A stretch of 39,264 nucleotides of DNA from NCBI RefSeq assembly GCF_001896955.1, contig NZ_MKRN01000175.1, forward strand, positions 1 to 39,264. Reading direction: 5' to 3'. Below are positions 25,614-34,550 of the stretch, piece after piece. Every line of letters begins with the position of its first letter. Positions within the stretch are counted from its first letter, which is position 1. This DNA is from Nitrobacter sp. 62-13. GTDB taxonomy: Bacteria > Pseudomonadota > Alphaproteobacteria > Rhizobiales > Xanthobacteraceae. The notes beneath the pieces are model-generated. The model was not told where the DNA came from and did no database searches. It saw only the letters and a list, made by a program, of their open reading frames with translations. The translations under genes were made by a program, and so were the position numbers.

Positions 25614-25642
25614 CATTGCGAGGAGCTCAGTTCCTCGCAATG
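25614..25642. repeat. REP-like palindrome between adaptor and pump genes
   Basis: CATTGCGAGG pairs perfectly with CCTCGCAATG across a 9-base loop in the 83-base gap. The CATTGCGAGGAGC start resembles a common dispersed palindrome in Bradyrhizobium-type genomes. Inside the operon mRNA the hairpin could protect the upstream message or lower pump expression. Confidence 0.6.
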
Positions 25643-25653
25643 CCGGAAATGAC

Positions 25654-26760
25654 TCAAAACGACAGTGACGACACCACGCGCACCTTTTGCGACGGATCGA
25701 GCTTCTGCACGCCGAGCACGACGACCTTCGCGCCCTCGTCCACGCCGCCGGTGATGATGACGTCGTTGCTCTCGTAGGATTTCACCGCGACCGGCCTCAG
25801 CGCGACATCGCCCTTGTCGTCGACGACATAGAGCGCCGACGGACCGCCCTGACTGAACAGCGCCGACAGCGGCACCCGGGCCACGCGGGAGGCGGCGGCA
25901 TCGGCGAGCGTCAGCGTCGCTGTCATGCCGAGCGATACCTTGTCGCCGGCATCCGGCAGCGAGAATTTGGCGAGATAGGTGCGTGTCGCAGGATCAGCGG
26001 TCGGCGCGATCTCGCGCAGCTTCGCGGTATAGGTCTTGCCGGGCTCCGACCACAGCGACACCCGCGCCGTGCCGGTCCGGGCGCGGCCGATCAGCGTTTC
26101 CGGTATGGCGACCACGGCCTCCTTTTCACCAAGACGCGCGACACGGATCGCCGGCTGCCCCGAAGCGACCACCTGCCCGGCATCCACCAGCGTCGCGGTG
26201 ACCACGCCGCGGGTGTCGGAGGTCAGCGTCGCATAGGACAGGGAATTCCCGGTCAATTCGACCGAGCGTTGCGCGCGATTCAACCGAGCCCTTGCCTCGT
26301 CGGCGGCGGCCTTGGCCTGATCGAGCTGGGCGTCCGTGGTCCAGCCCTTGGCGCGCAATTCCTTTGTGCGCCTCTCGGCGGCGGCGGCCTGCGCCAGCAC
26401 GCCGGTGGCCGCGCTCAATTCAGCCTGCGCCTGCTCGGCCTGCAATTTGAGATCGACTTCATCGAGGGTCGCGAGAGGCTGACCGACCTCAACGACCTGC
26501 CCGACCTCGACCAGGCGCTTTGCGACCTTGCCGGAGACGCGGAAACCCATATCGGTCTCGATCCGCGGCTTGATGGTACCGACGAAGCTCCGATCCGGAA
26601 TCTCGGCCTCGTAATGCACCGTGGCGGTCAGAACCGGACGCGCCGGCTCGGCTTTTTCGGCGGCCAATTCATTACAGCCCCCTAATGCCAGCGCTGGAAG
26701 GGCCACCAAAACAAGTGGCAAATACCTGGAAAACCGCAAGAAAGGAGAATGAGCCTGCAT
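25654..26760 (-). CDS. RND efflux periplasmic adaptor (membrane fusion lipoprotein)
   Basis: The 368-residue protein starts with a lipoprotein signal peptide; the lipobox L-A-L-G-G-C places the lipidated cysteine at about residue 29. It then shows a barrel-sandwich half (G-F-R-V-S-G-K-V-A-K-R-L-V-E-V-G-Q), a coiled-coil hairpin (~105-165, with A-E-Q-A-Q-A-E-L and A-A-A-D-E-A-R-A-R-L-N-R-A) and a beta-barrel domain. This is the HlyD/AcrA family. It links the pump encoded next to an outer-membrane channel. As first gene it carries the operon promoter, with a palindromic operator candidate 49 bases before its ATG. Confidence 0.94.
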   Translation of the reverse strand: MQAHSPFLRFSRYLPLVLVALPALALGGCNELAAEKAEPARPVLTATVHYEAEIPDRSFVGTIKPRIETDMGFRVSGKVAKRLVEVGQVVEVGQPLATLDEVDLKLQAEQAQAELSAATGVLAQAAAAERRTKELRAKGWTTDAQLDQAKAAADEARARLNRAQRSVELTGNSLSYATLTSDTRGVVTATLVDAGQVVASGQPAIRVARLGEKEAVVAIPETLIGRARTGTARVSLWSEPGKTYTAKLREIAPTADPATRTYLAKFSLPDAGDKVSLGMTATLTLADAAASRVARVPLSALFSQGGPSALYVVDDKGDVALRPVAVKSYESNDVIITGGVDEGAKVVVLGVQKLDPSQKVRVVSSLSF

Positions 26761-26808
26761 CGGGAATTTCCTTCAGAAGCTGTTCTTGCCCTTACTGTGG
26801 ATTGTTTA

Positions 26809-26832
26809 GTGATGATTGTCAATAATCGTCAC
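26809..26832. promoter_or_regulatory. Imperfect palindrome, candidate TetR operator of the efflux operon
   Basis: GTGATGATT and AATCGTCAC form an inverted repeat (8 of 9 pairs) around a 6-base centre. The centre contains, on the minus strand, TTGACA, a consensus -35 box. A dimeric repressor bound here would block transcription of the adaptor gene starting at 26760. The linked TetR is the natural candidate. Confidence 0.55.
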
Positions 26833-27237
26833 AGATCAGGAATACGTGAGCGATGATGGTCCGTTCAATTCTGCGGAGCCGCTTTTAGGAAGAATTCCGA
26901 AAAAAGGACGCGGTGGATCACACGGCGGAACTGCAAGGAGTGGCGAGACGCGTCGGCGCCCACCCTGCACACGGGAAGACGGTGGGGAATGATCTCGCTG
27001 ACGCGAGACGCAACTCACGGCCGCGGCGGATCTCGCCCGCTCTAAGATTGGTAAAATTTTAATCAGGCCCGTTCAAAGATACCGCCGGGGCTTCAATACG
27101 GATCGCGCGGGCACTGCGGGCTTATCGCCACGCGCATCACAGAAACATCCGTAAGCCGAATCGTCAGAGATCGGAGGCTGACCGTCCCATAGAACTGTGG
27201 ATCAGTGAGAATTCACCTGCATTGGAAGGAATCCAAA
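26833..27237. other. Intergenic region between the efflux operon and the chemoreceptor gene
   Basis: This 405-base stretch separates divergent transcription units. It includes an AT-rich block at about 27040-27065 that may be part of the chemoreceptor promoter. A short CCCACC/GGTGGG inverted repeat lies near 26960-26985. I see no gene or RNA. Confidence 0.45.
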
Positions 27238-29334
27238 ATGAAGGCGAAGATAAGCGTTACTCTTCCTGCAATCGTTTCGGCGCTCGTCCTGATAGGCGCC
27301 CTTTCCGCCGGAATTGCGGCATATCAGGCCTACGAACAGCGGCAGAAGTCTGAAGCATTTCTCGAAGTGAATCACATTTCCCAACTGCTGCTGAAAAGCG
27401 CGGGGCAGTGGGCGATCGAGCGCGGACTTACAAATGCGCCGCTGAAATCACCCGACGCCCTGCCTGCCGAACTTGGCCCGAAGATCGCCAGCACGCGGCA
27501 AACCGCCGATCATGCGTTCAAGGAAGCAACTCAACTGCTGCACGGGATTCCGGCAATGAAATCTGCAGAGTCGCAGCTTTCGGAAGCCGAGAACACGTTC
27601 CAGGGATTCGTCGGCTTTCGCATGAGGCTCGACGAGAACCTTCCCAAGCGAGGATCGGAGCGAAACCCGGAGGTCGTCGAAGGCTTCGCGCCGGCGATCA
27701 CCAAACTGATCGACATCTCCGGCAACAAGCTGCGCCTGACGATGGAAACGCTGAACCGCCCACCCACCGCGGCTCTGGCGCAATTGGTCGGCATACGTAA
27801 TTTGACTGCGCAGATGGCCGAGAACGCCGGACGGGAGCGCGCATTCCTCGGCGGAATGGTTGGCTCCCGCGCCAAGATGACGACCGTCGGCTTCCGGACC
27901 ATCGCTCGCTACCGCGGAAATGTCGAACTGGCATGGGAAACGATCTCGCCGCTGCGGATGCGCACCGACTTGCCGAAAAAAGTCGCGGATGCGATCACGG
28001 GTGTCGAGAACGATTATTTCCAGATCTATGGCCAAACGCGTGACGGCATACTCGCGACAGCCGAGAGCGGTGAGTACACGATCAGCGGCAACGACTATGT
28101 CACGCGGGCAACCACCGCGATCAATTCGATTCTGCGTCTCGCCGAAGCGGTCGGTGAAGCGGCCGACCAGGAAGCCGCGACGGAAGCTGCAAACAGCGGA
28201 TCGAAACTGCTCGTCGCCGGATTGATCTTGCTGGGTTGTATCGCGCTCGCGCTGGTCAGCTTCTGGATCGCGTTTTCCCGGATCCTGCGGCCGCTGGCTG
28301 CGCTGACCGGAGCGATGGGTGAACTCGCGAACGGCAACTTCTCCGTTGTTCTGCCCGGACTCGAGCGCCAGGACGAAATGGGCGACATGGCGCGTGCGGT
28401 CGAGACCTTCAAGGTCAAGGCCGAACAGAAAGCGCGCGACGAGGCGGAAGAAAAGATGAAGCAGGATCAACTTGCCGCCCAGCAGCGCAAGGAAGACATG
28501 CACCGGCTTGCCGACAGTTTCGAAGCGGCGGTCGGCGAAGTGATCCAGACGGTCTCCTCGGCAGCGACCCAGCTCGAGGGTTCGGCAACCGCTTTGACCC
28601 GGACGGCCGAGCAGACCCACCAGCTTTCTTCCGCTGTGGCCGCGGCCTCCGAGGAAGCGACGGTCAACGTTCAGTCCGTGGCCTCCGCCAGCGAGGAGAT
28701 GGCAGCGTCCGTCAACGAAATCAGCCGGCAGGTCCAGGAAGCGTCGAGGATCGCAAGCGAGGCGGCGCAAAAGGCCCATAGCGCCGACCAGCGGATCACC
28801 TCGCTGTCGCAGGCGTCGACCAAGATCGGAGACGTGATCGAACTCATCAACACGATCGCAAGCCAGACCAACCTGCTGGCGCTCAATGCCACGATCGAGG
28901 CCGCTCGCGCAGGCGAGGCTGGCCGCGGCTTCGCGGTGGTGGCGTCCGAGGTGAAGGCGTTGGCCGAGCAGACCGCGAAGGCGACCGCCGAGATCGGTCA
29001 GCAGATCGCCAGCATCCAAACGGCAACGGACGATTCCGTCGTCAATGTGAAAGAGATTGGCGTCGTTATCGGCAGGATCGCGGAGATTTCCGCGACGATC
29101 GCCTCAGCCGTCGAAGAGCAGGCCTCTGCGACTCAGGAGATCTCCCGCAACGTCCAGCAGGCTGCGGCGGGCACCTCGGAGGTTTCCTCCAATATCATCG
29201 AGGTCAGCAACGGTGCATCCGCAACGGGTGGCGCCTCCACGCAGGCCCTGGCAGCGGCAAAGTCCCTGGCCAGTAATACGGACCGCCTCAAGCTGGAAGT
29301 CGAAAACTTCCTCACAACGGTCAGGGCCGCCTAG
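27238..29334 (+). CDS. Methyl-accepting chemotaxis protein
   Basis: The 698-residue receptor has an N-terminal membrane span ([15 protein letters not shown]), a periplasmic sensor of about 290 residues, and a second span ([16 protein letters not shown]). A HAMP domain follows ([23 protein letters not shown]), then a cytoplasmic signalling coiled coil. The conserved hairpin tip reads [20 protein letters not shown], followed by [11 protein letters not shown]. It passes ligand information to CheA/CheW; the ligand is unknown. The ATG at 27238 has a strong GGAAGGA site; an in-frame GTG at 27205 lacks one. No che genes are near, so it is an orphan receptor. Two hairpins follow it. Confidence 0.95.
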   Translation: MKAKISVTLPAIVSALVLIGALSAGIAAYQAYEQRQKSEAFLEVNHISQLLLKSAGQWAIERGLTNAPLKSPDALPAELGPKIASTRQTADHAFKEATQLLHGIPAMKSAESQLSEAENTFQGFVGFRMRLDENLPKRGSERNPEVVEGFAPAITKLIDISGNKLRLTMETLNRPPTAALAQLVGIRNLTAQMAENAGRERAFLGGMVGSRAKMTTVGFRTIARYRGNVELAWETISPLRMRTDLPKKVADAITGVENDYFQIYGQTRDGILATAESGEYTISGNDYVTRATTAINSILRLAEAVGEAADQEAATEAANSGSKLLVAGLILLGCIALALVSFWIAFSRILRPLAALTGAMGELANGNFSVVLPGLERQDEMGDMARAVETFKVKAEQKARDEAEEKMKQDQLAAQQRKEDMHRLADSFEAAVGEVIQTVSSAATQLEGSATALTRTAEQTHQLSSAVAAASEEATVNVQSVASASEEMAASVNEISRQVQEASRIASEAAQKAHSADQRITSLSQASTKIGDVIELINTIASQTNLLALNATIEAARAGEAGRGFAVVASEVKALAEQTAKATAEIGQQIASIQTATDDSVVNVKEIGVVIGRIAEISATIASAVEEQASATQEISRNVQQAAAGTSEVSSNIIEVSNGASATGGASTQALAAAKSLASNTDRLKLEVENFLTTVRAA

Positions 29335-29343
29335 GCGGATGCG

Positions 29344-29379
29344 ATGAGGTTTGTTTCGTCGCTGACGAGCAAACCTCAT
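29344..29379 (+). terminator. Hairpin after the chemoreceptor gene
   Basis: ATGAGGTTTG and CAAACCTCAT form a perfect 10-bp stem with a 16-base loop, nine bases after the stop codon. A weak T-rich stretch follows. It is the likely end of the chemoreceptor transcript. Confidence 0.6.
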
Positions 29380-29398
29380 TGCGCTTGATAAATCCATC

Positions 29399-29424
29399 AT
29401 GAGCGGATCACGCGACCCGCTCAT
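29399..29424. repeat. Second hairpin downstream of the chemoreceptor gene
   Basis: ATGAGCGG pairs with CCGCTCAT across ten bases. Its role is unclear; it lies between the terminator and the csbD-like gene and might shape the leader of that gene. Confidence 0.4.
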
Positions 29425-29533
29425 GAACGTTCCCTCCCTGAATCTTCCCACAGCCGGGCGATCACCCCTCAGCCCCGCAGGAACCCTCCGAAGCTCTCCG
29501 CGTTGTCGAGGCTCAACGCAAAGGAGAGGATCC

Positions 29534-29749
29534 ATGAGTTCCACGACGGACAAGATCAAGGGCACCGCCAATGAAGCGATGGGAAAGATAAAGCAGAGCA
29601 CCGGCGAAGCTGTAGGCTCCGACAAGATGCGGGGCGAAGGCGCGATTCAGGAAATGAAGGGCAAGGGCCAGAAAGCGCTCGGCGATGCCAAGGAGGCGGT
29701 GAAGGATTCCGCCAACAAGGCGGCAGACGCGGTAAATAAAAAACTTTGA
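29534..29749 (+). CDS. CsbD family stress-response protein, 71 aa
   Basis: The protein is small, very hydrophilic and rich in Lys, Ala, Gly and Glu, with the CsbD pattern [19 protein letters not shown] and later [16 protein letters not shown]. CsbD proteins are abundant, probably disordered, and induced in general stress in many bacteria; their biochemical role is unknown. The ATG at 29534 has AGGAGAGGA just upstream; the longer frame from 29399 is not coding-like. A strong terminator follows, so it is a single-gene unit. In alphaproteobacteria such genes are often under the general stress sigma factor EcfG, though I could not confirm a promoter. Confidence 0.9.
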   Translation: MSSTTDKIKGTANEAMGKIKQSTGEAVGSDKMRGEGAIQEMKGKGQKALGDAKEAVKDSANKAADAVNKKL

Positions 29750-29770
29750 CCTGGACTAATCCAGTTCAAC

Positions 29771-29798
29771 AAAAGACCGGCCCCGGAGCCGGTCTTTT
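29771..29798 (+). terminator. Rho-independent terminator after the csbD-like gene
   Basis: An 11-bp perfect stem (AAAAGACCGGC with GCCGGTCTTTT) with a 6-base loop, followed by further Ts, starts 22 bases after the stop codon. Confidence 0.9.
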
Positions 29799-29871
29799 TT
29801 GTGCAACCCGCTATCCCCGCATCCTGTAATGCAAGGTTTCGCGACCCGGCGCGGACTGATAAACCCGCGTC

Positions 29872-30639
29872 ATGCTCAAGGTCGCCGCTCTATATCAATT
29901 TACTTCGCTGCCGGATTTTCGCGAGCTGCGTGAACCCTTGCACGCGCTTTGCGCTGGACTGTCCGTCAAGGGTTCGATCCTGCTTGCCGAAGAAGGCATC
30001 AACGGCACTGTCGCCGGCCTGCCCGACGCCATCGATGCGCTGGCGGCGGAACTGCAATCGGGTCCGTTGTTCGACGGCCGGCTCGACAATCTCGAACTGA
30101 AATTCTCACAGGCATCGGTGATGCCGTTCGCGCGGCTCAAGGTCCGGCTGAAGAGAGAAATTGTGACGCTCGGCGATCCCGCCACGGATCCGACCCGCGC
30201 GGTCGGCATCTATGTCGCACCGAAGGACTGGAACCACCTGATCGCCGCGCCGGGCACGCTTCTTATCGATACCCGCAATGCCTTCGAAGTGGCGATGGGC
30301 AGCTTCGAAGGCGCGATCGATCCGCAACTCGCGCGGTTCGGCGAGTTCAAGGATTTCGTCGCACAGAAGCTCGATCCGCACCGCCATCGCCGGATCGCGA
30401 TGTTCTGCACCGGTGGCATTCGCTGCGAAAAGGCGAGCTCCTATCTGTTGTCGCGCGGTTTTGAAGAAGTCTATCATCTCAAGGGCGGCATCCTGAAATA
30501 CCTCGAAGCCGTCCCCGAAAGTCAAAGCCGCTGGCAGGGCGAATGCTTCGTGTTCGACGATCGAATAGCGCTCGGCCACGGGCTGAAAGAATCGAGGCGC
30601 ACGGGTCGGCTCATGGACGGAGAGGCCGGCGATGACTGA
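29872..30639 (+). CDS. trhO: tRNA uridine(34) hydroxylase TrhO, rhodanese domain
   Basis: The 255-residue protein matches TrhO (YceA), which hydroxylates uridine 34 of certain tRNAs with oxygen, a step toward the wobble modification cmo5U. The N-terminal acylphosphatase-like domain has [13 protein letters not shown]; the rhodanese domain has [10 protein letters not shown] and the active loop [14 protein letters not shown] (Cys179 essential, Cys185 nearby), then [11 protein letters not shown]. It is the short form without the C-terminal extension of the E. coli protein, as usual in alphaproteobacteria. The start codon of slyX lies eight bases inside its end, so the two are coupled. Confidence 0.93.
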   Translation: MLKVAALYQFTSLPDFRELREPLHALCAGLSVKGSILLAEEGINGTVAGLPDAIDALAAELQSGPLFDGRLDNLELKFSQASVMPFARLKVRLKREIVTLGDPATDPTRAVGIYVAPKDWNHLIAAPGTLLIDTRNAFEVAMGSFEGAIDPQLARFGEFKDFVAQKLDPHRHRRIAMFCTGGIRCEKASSYLLSRGFEEVYHLKGGILKYLEAVPESQSRWQGECFVFDDRIALGHGLKESRRTGRLMDGEAGDD

Positions 30640-30844
30640 CAGGACCCTGGCCGACCGCGTTGAGGCGCTGGAGATGCGCCTGACCTATCAGGACGAGACC
30701 ATCGAGACGCTGAACCAGACCGTCACCGCACAGTGGAAGCAGATCGATGCGCTGTCGCGGCAGGTCGCCGAGCTGAGCGAGCGCGTGCGGGAGGCCGAAG
30801 CCGCGCGTCCCGCCCCCGCCAACGAGCCGCCGCCGCATTATTGA
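30632..30844 (+). CDS. slyX: SlyX family protein
   Basis: The 70-residue protein is a short coiled coil with the SlyX pattern: [20 protein letters not shown], then a W-K-Q-I-D-A-L heptad region, and the conserved tail P-P-P-H-Y at the very C-terminus. Function is unknown; the family is widespread in proteobacteria. The ATG at 30632 overlaps the end of trhO, so translation is probably coupled. A hairpin follows at 30899. Confidence 0.93.
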   Translation: MTDRTLADRVEALEMRLTYQDETIETLNQTVTAQWKQIDALSRQVAELSERVREAEAARPAPANEPPPHY

Positions 30845-30898
30845 GAGCGGCGTTTCCGCCGGCGTCCCCGCCGCCGTTGATCGGCAACCGTTATCGGC

Positions 30899-30920
30899 TT
30901 ATCACGGGCGTGCGTGATAA
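30899..30920 (+). terminator. Possible hairpin after slyX
   Basis: TTATCACG and CGTGATAA pair perfectly across GGCGTG. There is no T-run, so it may be a weak terminator or an operator within the 188-base gap before the DUF3422 gene. Confidence 0.35.
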
Positions 30921-31032
30921 ACGGCGTTGCACGCTTTATCGCCACGCCGCTACAACCAGTGTGGCGATTCAGGGGTTCGCATCGCATCAAAGGGATCGAG
31001 ACACTGGGCGACACATTGCCGGAAAGGATCGC

Positions 31033-32349
31033 ATGACCGCGGAAGTCTCGATTGGGGACGGCGAGGCCGCCCGGCTGACGCCGCATCCGCTGAGGACCGC
31101 CATCCTGGGCGAACTGCATGCGCGGCCTTTCACGGCGCTGTCCGTTCCTGCCCGCATCCTGCATTTCGCGTTTGAGACGGCCGGCGAGCGGGCCCAGGCC
31201 GACCGCGACCATCTGGCGGCGTTCTGTTCGGCGCGCGGCCTGCCGGTGCCGACCTTCGCCGAACGGCACTATCGAGTCGCGTTCGGCACCACCGTGCTGC
31301 GATGGGAGCAGCATTCCGAATTCACCACCTATACCTGGGAGCTGCCCTCCCAACCTGACGGAATTCCGTTTCACCCGTCGGCTGCGGCGCTCGCCGCTCC
31401 AATGCAGCTCGTCCCGCAACCGGGTCCGCTTCTTGTCGCCATCGACATGCATGTGCTCGCCGACGGACCCGCCGTCCAGCCGCCGGAGCGGCTGTTCGAC
31501 CGGAACAGTCTCGCGCTTGCCGAAAACAGCGACGGCGCGGCGATCTACGCCACCGACTTCCAGCCCGACCCGTCCGGCTTCGTGCGAATTCTGATCGTCG
31601 ACCGCAAACTCAATCCGGATCGCGCCGGCGCGCTGGCGCAACGCGTGATCGAAATCGAGACTTATCGCACTCTCGCTCTGCTCGGCCTGCCCGAAGCGCA
31701 GCGACTCGCGCCGTCGATCAGCACCGTCGAGCAACGGCTCGCCGAGGTGACCGATAAGATGCGCAACAACGGCAACCTTGCCGACAACCGGCACCTGCTT
31801 GACGAACTGACGGCACTGGCCGCGGAAGTCGAGGCCGGCGCTGCGGCGAGCGTATTCCGCTTCGGCGCCAGCCGGGCCTATTACGAGATCGTGCAGCAGC
31901 GGCTGACGACGATCGGCGAGCGCAAGGTGGCCGGACTACCGACGTGGACGTCGTTCCTGGCACGGCGAATGGCGCCGGCGATGCGGACCTGCGTGACGAC
32001 CGAGGCGCGTCAGGAGAGCCTGTCGCTCAAGCTGTCGCGCACGGCGAACCTGCTGCGCACGCGCGTCGACGTCGAACTCGAGCAGCAAAACCAGGAACTG
32101 CTCAAATCGATGAACGCCCGCACGCGGATGCAGCTCCGGCTGCAGACCACCGTCGAAGGGCTATCGGTCGCGGCCATCACTTATTATGTGGTGAGCCTGT
32201 TCGGCTATATCGCCAAGGCGCTCCACGAGTCCGGGCTGATTCCGGTCGAGCCGGGATATCTGACCGCCGCCTTCATTCCGGTGGCCGCCCTGTCGATCTG
32301 GTCGGTGGTGCGCAGCATCCGCCACAAACATATCGGCCGCAACGACTGA
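31033..32349 (+). CDS. DUF3422 family membrane-anchored protein
   Basis: The 438-residue protein matches DUF3422: it opens with H-P-L-R-T-A-I-L-G-E-L-H-A-R-P-F, followed by H-Y-R-V-A-F-G-T-T-V-L-R-W-E-Q-H-S-E-F-T and T-Y-T-W-E. A long helical region with likely coiled coil follows (~280-380), and two C-terminal membrane spans (T-Y-Y-V-V-S-L-F-G-Y-I and L-T-A-A-F-I-P-V-A-A-L-S-I-W). Its function is not known. The ATG at 31033 has AAAGGA upstream and starts the family alignment; the open frame before it overlaps slyX out of frame. It converges with the nitronate monooxygenase gene. Confidence 0.92.
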   Translation: MTAEVSIGDGEAARLTPHPLRTAILGELHARPFTALSVPARILHFAFETAGERAQADRDHLAAFCSARGLPVPTFAERHYRVAFGTTVLRWEQHSEFTTYTWELPSQPDGIPFHPSAAALAAPMQLVPQPGPLLVAIDMHVLADGPAVQPPERLFDRNSLALAENSDGAAIYATDFQPDPSGFVRILIVDRKLNPDRAGALAQRVIEIETYRTLALLGLPEAQRLAPSISTVEQRLAEVTDKMRNNGNLADNRHLLDELTALAAEVEAGAAASVFRFGASRAYYEIVQQRLTTIGERKVAGLPTWTSFLARRMAPAMRTCVTTEARQESLSLKLSRTANLLRTRVDVELEQQNQELLKSMNARTRMQLRLQTTVEGLSVAAITYYVVSLFGYIAKALHESGLIPVEPGYLTAAFIPVAALSIWSVVRSIRHKHIGRND

Positions 32350-32404
32350 CCCCTTATTGAAAGCGCGGCAAACACCCAACGATTTCGTTTCCCGAAATTC
32401 GCTC

Positions 32405-33391
32405 TTACGTTGCGCGGCCGTCAAGCATGCCCGTCAGGCGCTGGCGGATGATGCGCTCGGCATCTCCCATGATGCGGTCGATCAGCTCCTTGCAGCTCGG
32501 CACATCGTGGATCAGGCCCACCGTCATGCCGCAGCTCCAGGCGCCGGCATCCATGTCGCCCTCGATCATCACCTTGGGATAGACGCCGGCGACCTCCTCG
32601 ATGATGTCGCCGATCTTGAGGTCCGCGCCTTTCTCCCGTTCGATCTCCATCAGCCTCTCGACCTTGCGGTTGTTGAGCACGCGCTCGGTGTTGCGCAGCG
32701 CGCGCATGATCAGCCGGGTATCGAGTTCGGAGGCCGCGACCAGCGCCTTCTTGACGTTGTCATGCACTGGCGCCTCTTTGGTCGCGATGAAACGCGTACC
32801 CATGTTCATGCCTGACGCGCCCAGCGCCAGCGCGGCGACGAGGCTGCGCGCGTCGGCCATGCCGCCGGAGGCCACGAACGGAATCCCGAGTTCGTCGGCG
32901 GCGCGCGGCAGCAGGATCATGTTCGGCATGTCGTCCTCGCCGGGATGACCGCCGCACTCGAAGCCGTCGACGCTGACCGCATCGCAACCGATCTGTTCCG
33001 CTTTCAGCGCATGCCGCACTGCGGTGCATTTGTGGATCACCTTGATGCCGGCGGCCTTGAGCGCAGGCATGTATTGTTCGGGGTTGCGGCCCGCCGTCTC
33101 GACGATTCCAATGCCGCCCTCCACGATTGCCTGAATATATTCGGGATATGGCGGCGCAGTGAATGTGGGCAGAAACGTCAGGTTCACGCCGAACGGTCTG
33201 TCGGTCATGTCGCGGCAGCGCGCGATCTCCTTCGCCAGCAGTTCCGGCGTCTTCTGCGTCAACCCGGTGATGATGCCCAGACCGCCCGCATTCGAGACCG
33301 CGGACGCGAGTTCGGCGAAGCCGACGTAATGCATGCCGCCCTGGATGATCGGATGCCGGATGCCGAACAATTCGGTAATGGCCGTTTTCAC
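32405..33391 (-). CDS. Nitronate monooxygenase (2-nitropropane dioxygenase family)
   Basis: The 328-residue FMN enzyme has the family TIM barrel: H-P-I-I-Q-G-G-M-H-Y-V-G at the N-terminus, V-S-N-A-G-G-L-G-I-I-T-G, V-D-G-F-E-C-G-G-H-P-G-E-D-D and the phosphate-binding A-S-G-G-M-A-D-A-R-S-L and A-L-G-A-S-G-M-N-M-G-T-R-F. It oxidises alkyl nitronates such as propionate-3-nitronate, protecting respiration. Some relatives are instead enoyl reductases, so the exact substrate is not certain. The start is GTG at 33391, with a purine-rich GGGGGG upstream; K-T-A-I-T-E-L-F-G-I-R follows as in relatives. Confidence 0.9.
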   Translation of the reverse strand: MKTAITELFGIRHPIIQGGMHYVGFAELASAVSNAGGLGIITGLTQKTPELLAKEIARCRDMTDRPFGVNLTFLPTFTAPPYPEYIQAIVEGGIGIVETAGRNPEQYMPALKAAGIKVIHKCTAVRHALKAEQIGCDAVSVDGFECGGHPGEDDMPNMILLPRAADELGIPFVASGGMADARSLVAALALGASGMNMGTRFIATKEAPVHDNVKKALVAASELDTRLIMRALRNTERVLNNRKVERLMEIEREKGADLKIGDIIEEVAGVYPKVMIEGDMDAGAWSCGMTVGLIHDVPSCKELIDRIMGDAERIIRQRLTGMLDGRAT

Positions 33392-33717
33392 GGAAAACCC
33401 CCCATTCGCTCAGGTGACAGCGAGCCGGCAAGCTCCCATTCCGCAATGGGCGGGGCAAGATCGATCGGCGGCCACACGTCAGGTTAATCACCCGCCAAAC
33501 CCTGCTTGGCGCCTTGTCCCGGCTGCCTTGACATACCGCTTCAGGTCGGTTTCACTCGTAAAATTATGCCATTCTGTCGCTATTTACTGCAGAATGAAGC
33601 AGCGTGCGCTGCGGAGGGACTGCGGCGCCGCTTCGAAATGCACCTGCGGTTTCTCCGCGCCGGAAACGGTGCTTCGGAGATTGAATGACACCGCTGACGG
33701 ATGCCATCGAGTAGATC
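33392..33717. other. Intergenic region between nitronate monooxygenase and DUF2478 genes
   Basis: This 326-base divergent gap contains an inverted repeat, CATTCTG (33570-33576) with CAGAATG (33590-33596), in a short AT-rich pocket about 125 bases before the DUF2478 start. It may be an operator for that gene. No coding frame or RNA is apparent. Confidence 0.4.
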
Positions 33718-34344
33718 ATGACAAACCCTGAAAAGGAAACGACGGAGCGACATCAGCATGCTCCCCGGATTTCCGCTGAGCGTGCAGAACCCGGCCTTGG
33801 ACAGATCGGACTCATCACTCACGAGGACGGCCTCGTCAGGGATTCTCTGATCGCCGAATGCGCCGCGGCGCTGGCCGCGCGGGGATATCGCCTGGGCGGC
33901 GTCGTTCAGTCCAATCCGCACCGGGAAGGCCGGCGCCGCTGCGATATGTATGTGAAGGATCTGCTGGGCGGCGGCGAGGTCAAGATCTCGCTGGATCGCG
34001 GTAACGAAGCAAGGGGTTGCCGCCTCGATCAGGACGCGTTCGCGCGCATCGATGCCTGGATCGAGCGCGCGGTGCTCGAGCATGTCGACCTGGTCGTCAT
34101 CAACAAGTTCGGCAAGGAAGAGGCACAAGGCCGGGGGCTGCGATCGGTCATCGCCGAGGCCCTGATCGCCGAAATTCCGCTCATCATCGGCGTCTCCGAA
34201 CACAACCTCGATGACTTTCTGGCATTCGCCGGAGAGGCGGCCAACCGCCTGAAACCCGATGTCGAAGCCATAACCGCATGGTGCCGTAACGCGATCGAAC
34301 GCCGGGCTCGGTGCGAGCCCGGGTTGCCGTCCATGGAAGCATGA
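33718..34344 (+). CDS. DUF2478 family, predicted NTPase-like protein
   Basis: The 208-residue protein matches DUF2478: G-L-I-T-H-E-D-G-L-V-R-D-S-L-I-A-E, Y-R-L-G-G-V-V-Q-S-N, R-C-D-M-Y-V-K-D-L, L-D-R-G-N-E-A-R-G-C-R-L-D and the strand-helix V-D-L-V-V-I-N-K-F-G-K-E-E-A-Q-G-R-G-L. The last part, with N-K-F-G-K-x-E, recalls P-loop NTPases, though no full Walker A is present (residues near H-E-D-G replace it). DUF2478 genes are often near molybdenum or nitrogen-fixation genes, which are not in this window. The first ~28 residues are polar and probably disordered; the ATG at 33718 has only a weak ribosome site, so a later start is possible. Confidence 0.85.
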   Translation: MTNPEKETTERHQHAPRISAERAEPGLGQIGLITHEDGLVRDSLIAECAAALAARGYRLGGVVQSNPHREGRRRCDMYVKDLLGGGEVKISLDRGNEARGCRLDQDAFARIDAWIERAVLEHVDLVVINKFGKEEAQGRGLRSVIAEALIAEIPLIIGVSEHNLDDFLAFAGEAANRLKPDVEAITAWCRNAIERRARCEPGLPSMEA

Positions 34345-34550
34345 GTGATACGCAAAAAGCTGCTGGCTGGAGGGGCTGGAAAAGGCTAATCTCCAGCATA
34401 CTTTCGGCAGATAAGGTGAAGGGCTGCGAGTACCTGTATATGCGCGGTCCTACCCCCTCATGCCGCCCCCGGCTTGCGCTTATGGCTCCAACAGCTCCCA
34501 CCCGAACAGCGAGTTCCTTGTTCTCCGGCGCAAACACGTGAAGCGACGCG

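Noticed and set aside
24410-25777. Long plus-strand frame (455 codons) opposite the efflux pump gene
   Set aside because: It is antisense to the RND gene with typical shadow composition (His, Arg, Asp, Leu).
29399-29533. N-terminal extension of the CsbD-like protein
   Set aside because: It spans a hairpin and is Pro/Arg/Ser-rich; the ATG at 29534 has a strong ribosome site and begins the family match.
34341-34541. 66-residue frame overlapping the DUF2478 stop as ATGA
   Set aside because: The overlap is attractive, but after ~36 residues the translation becomes a Pro/Thr/Ala/Ser-rich string unlike a folded protein, and no family is recognised.
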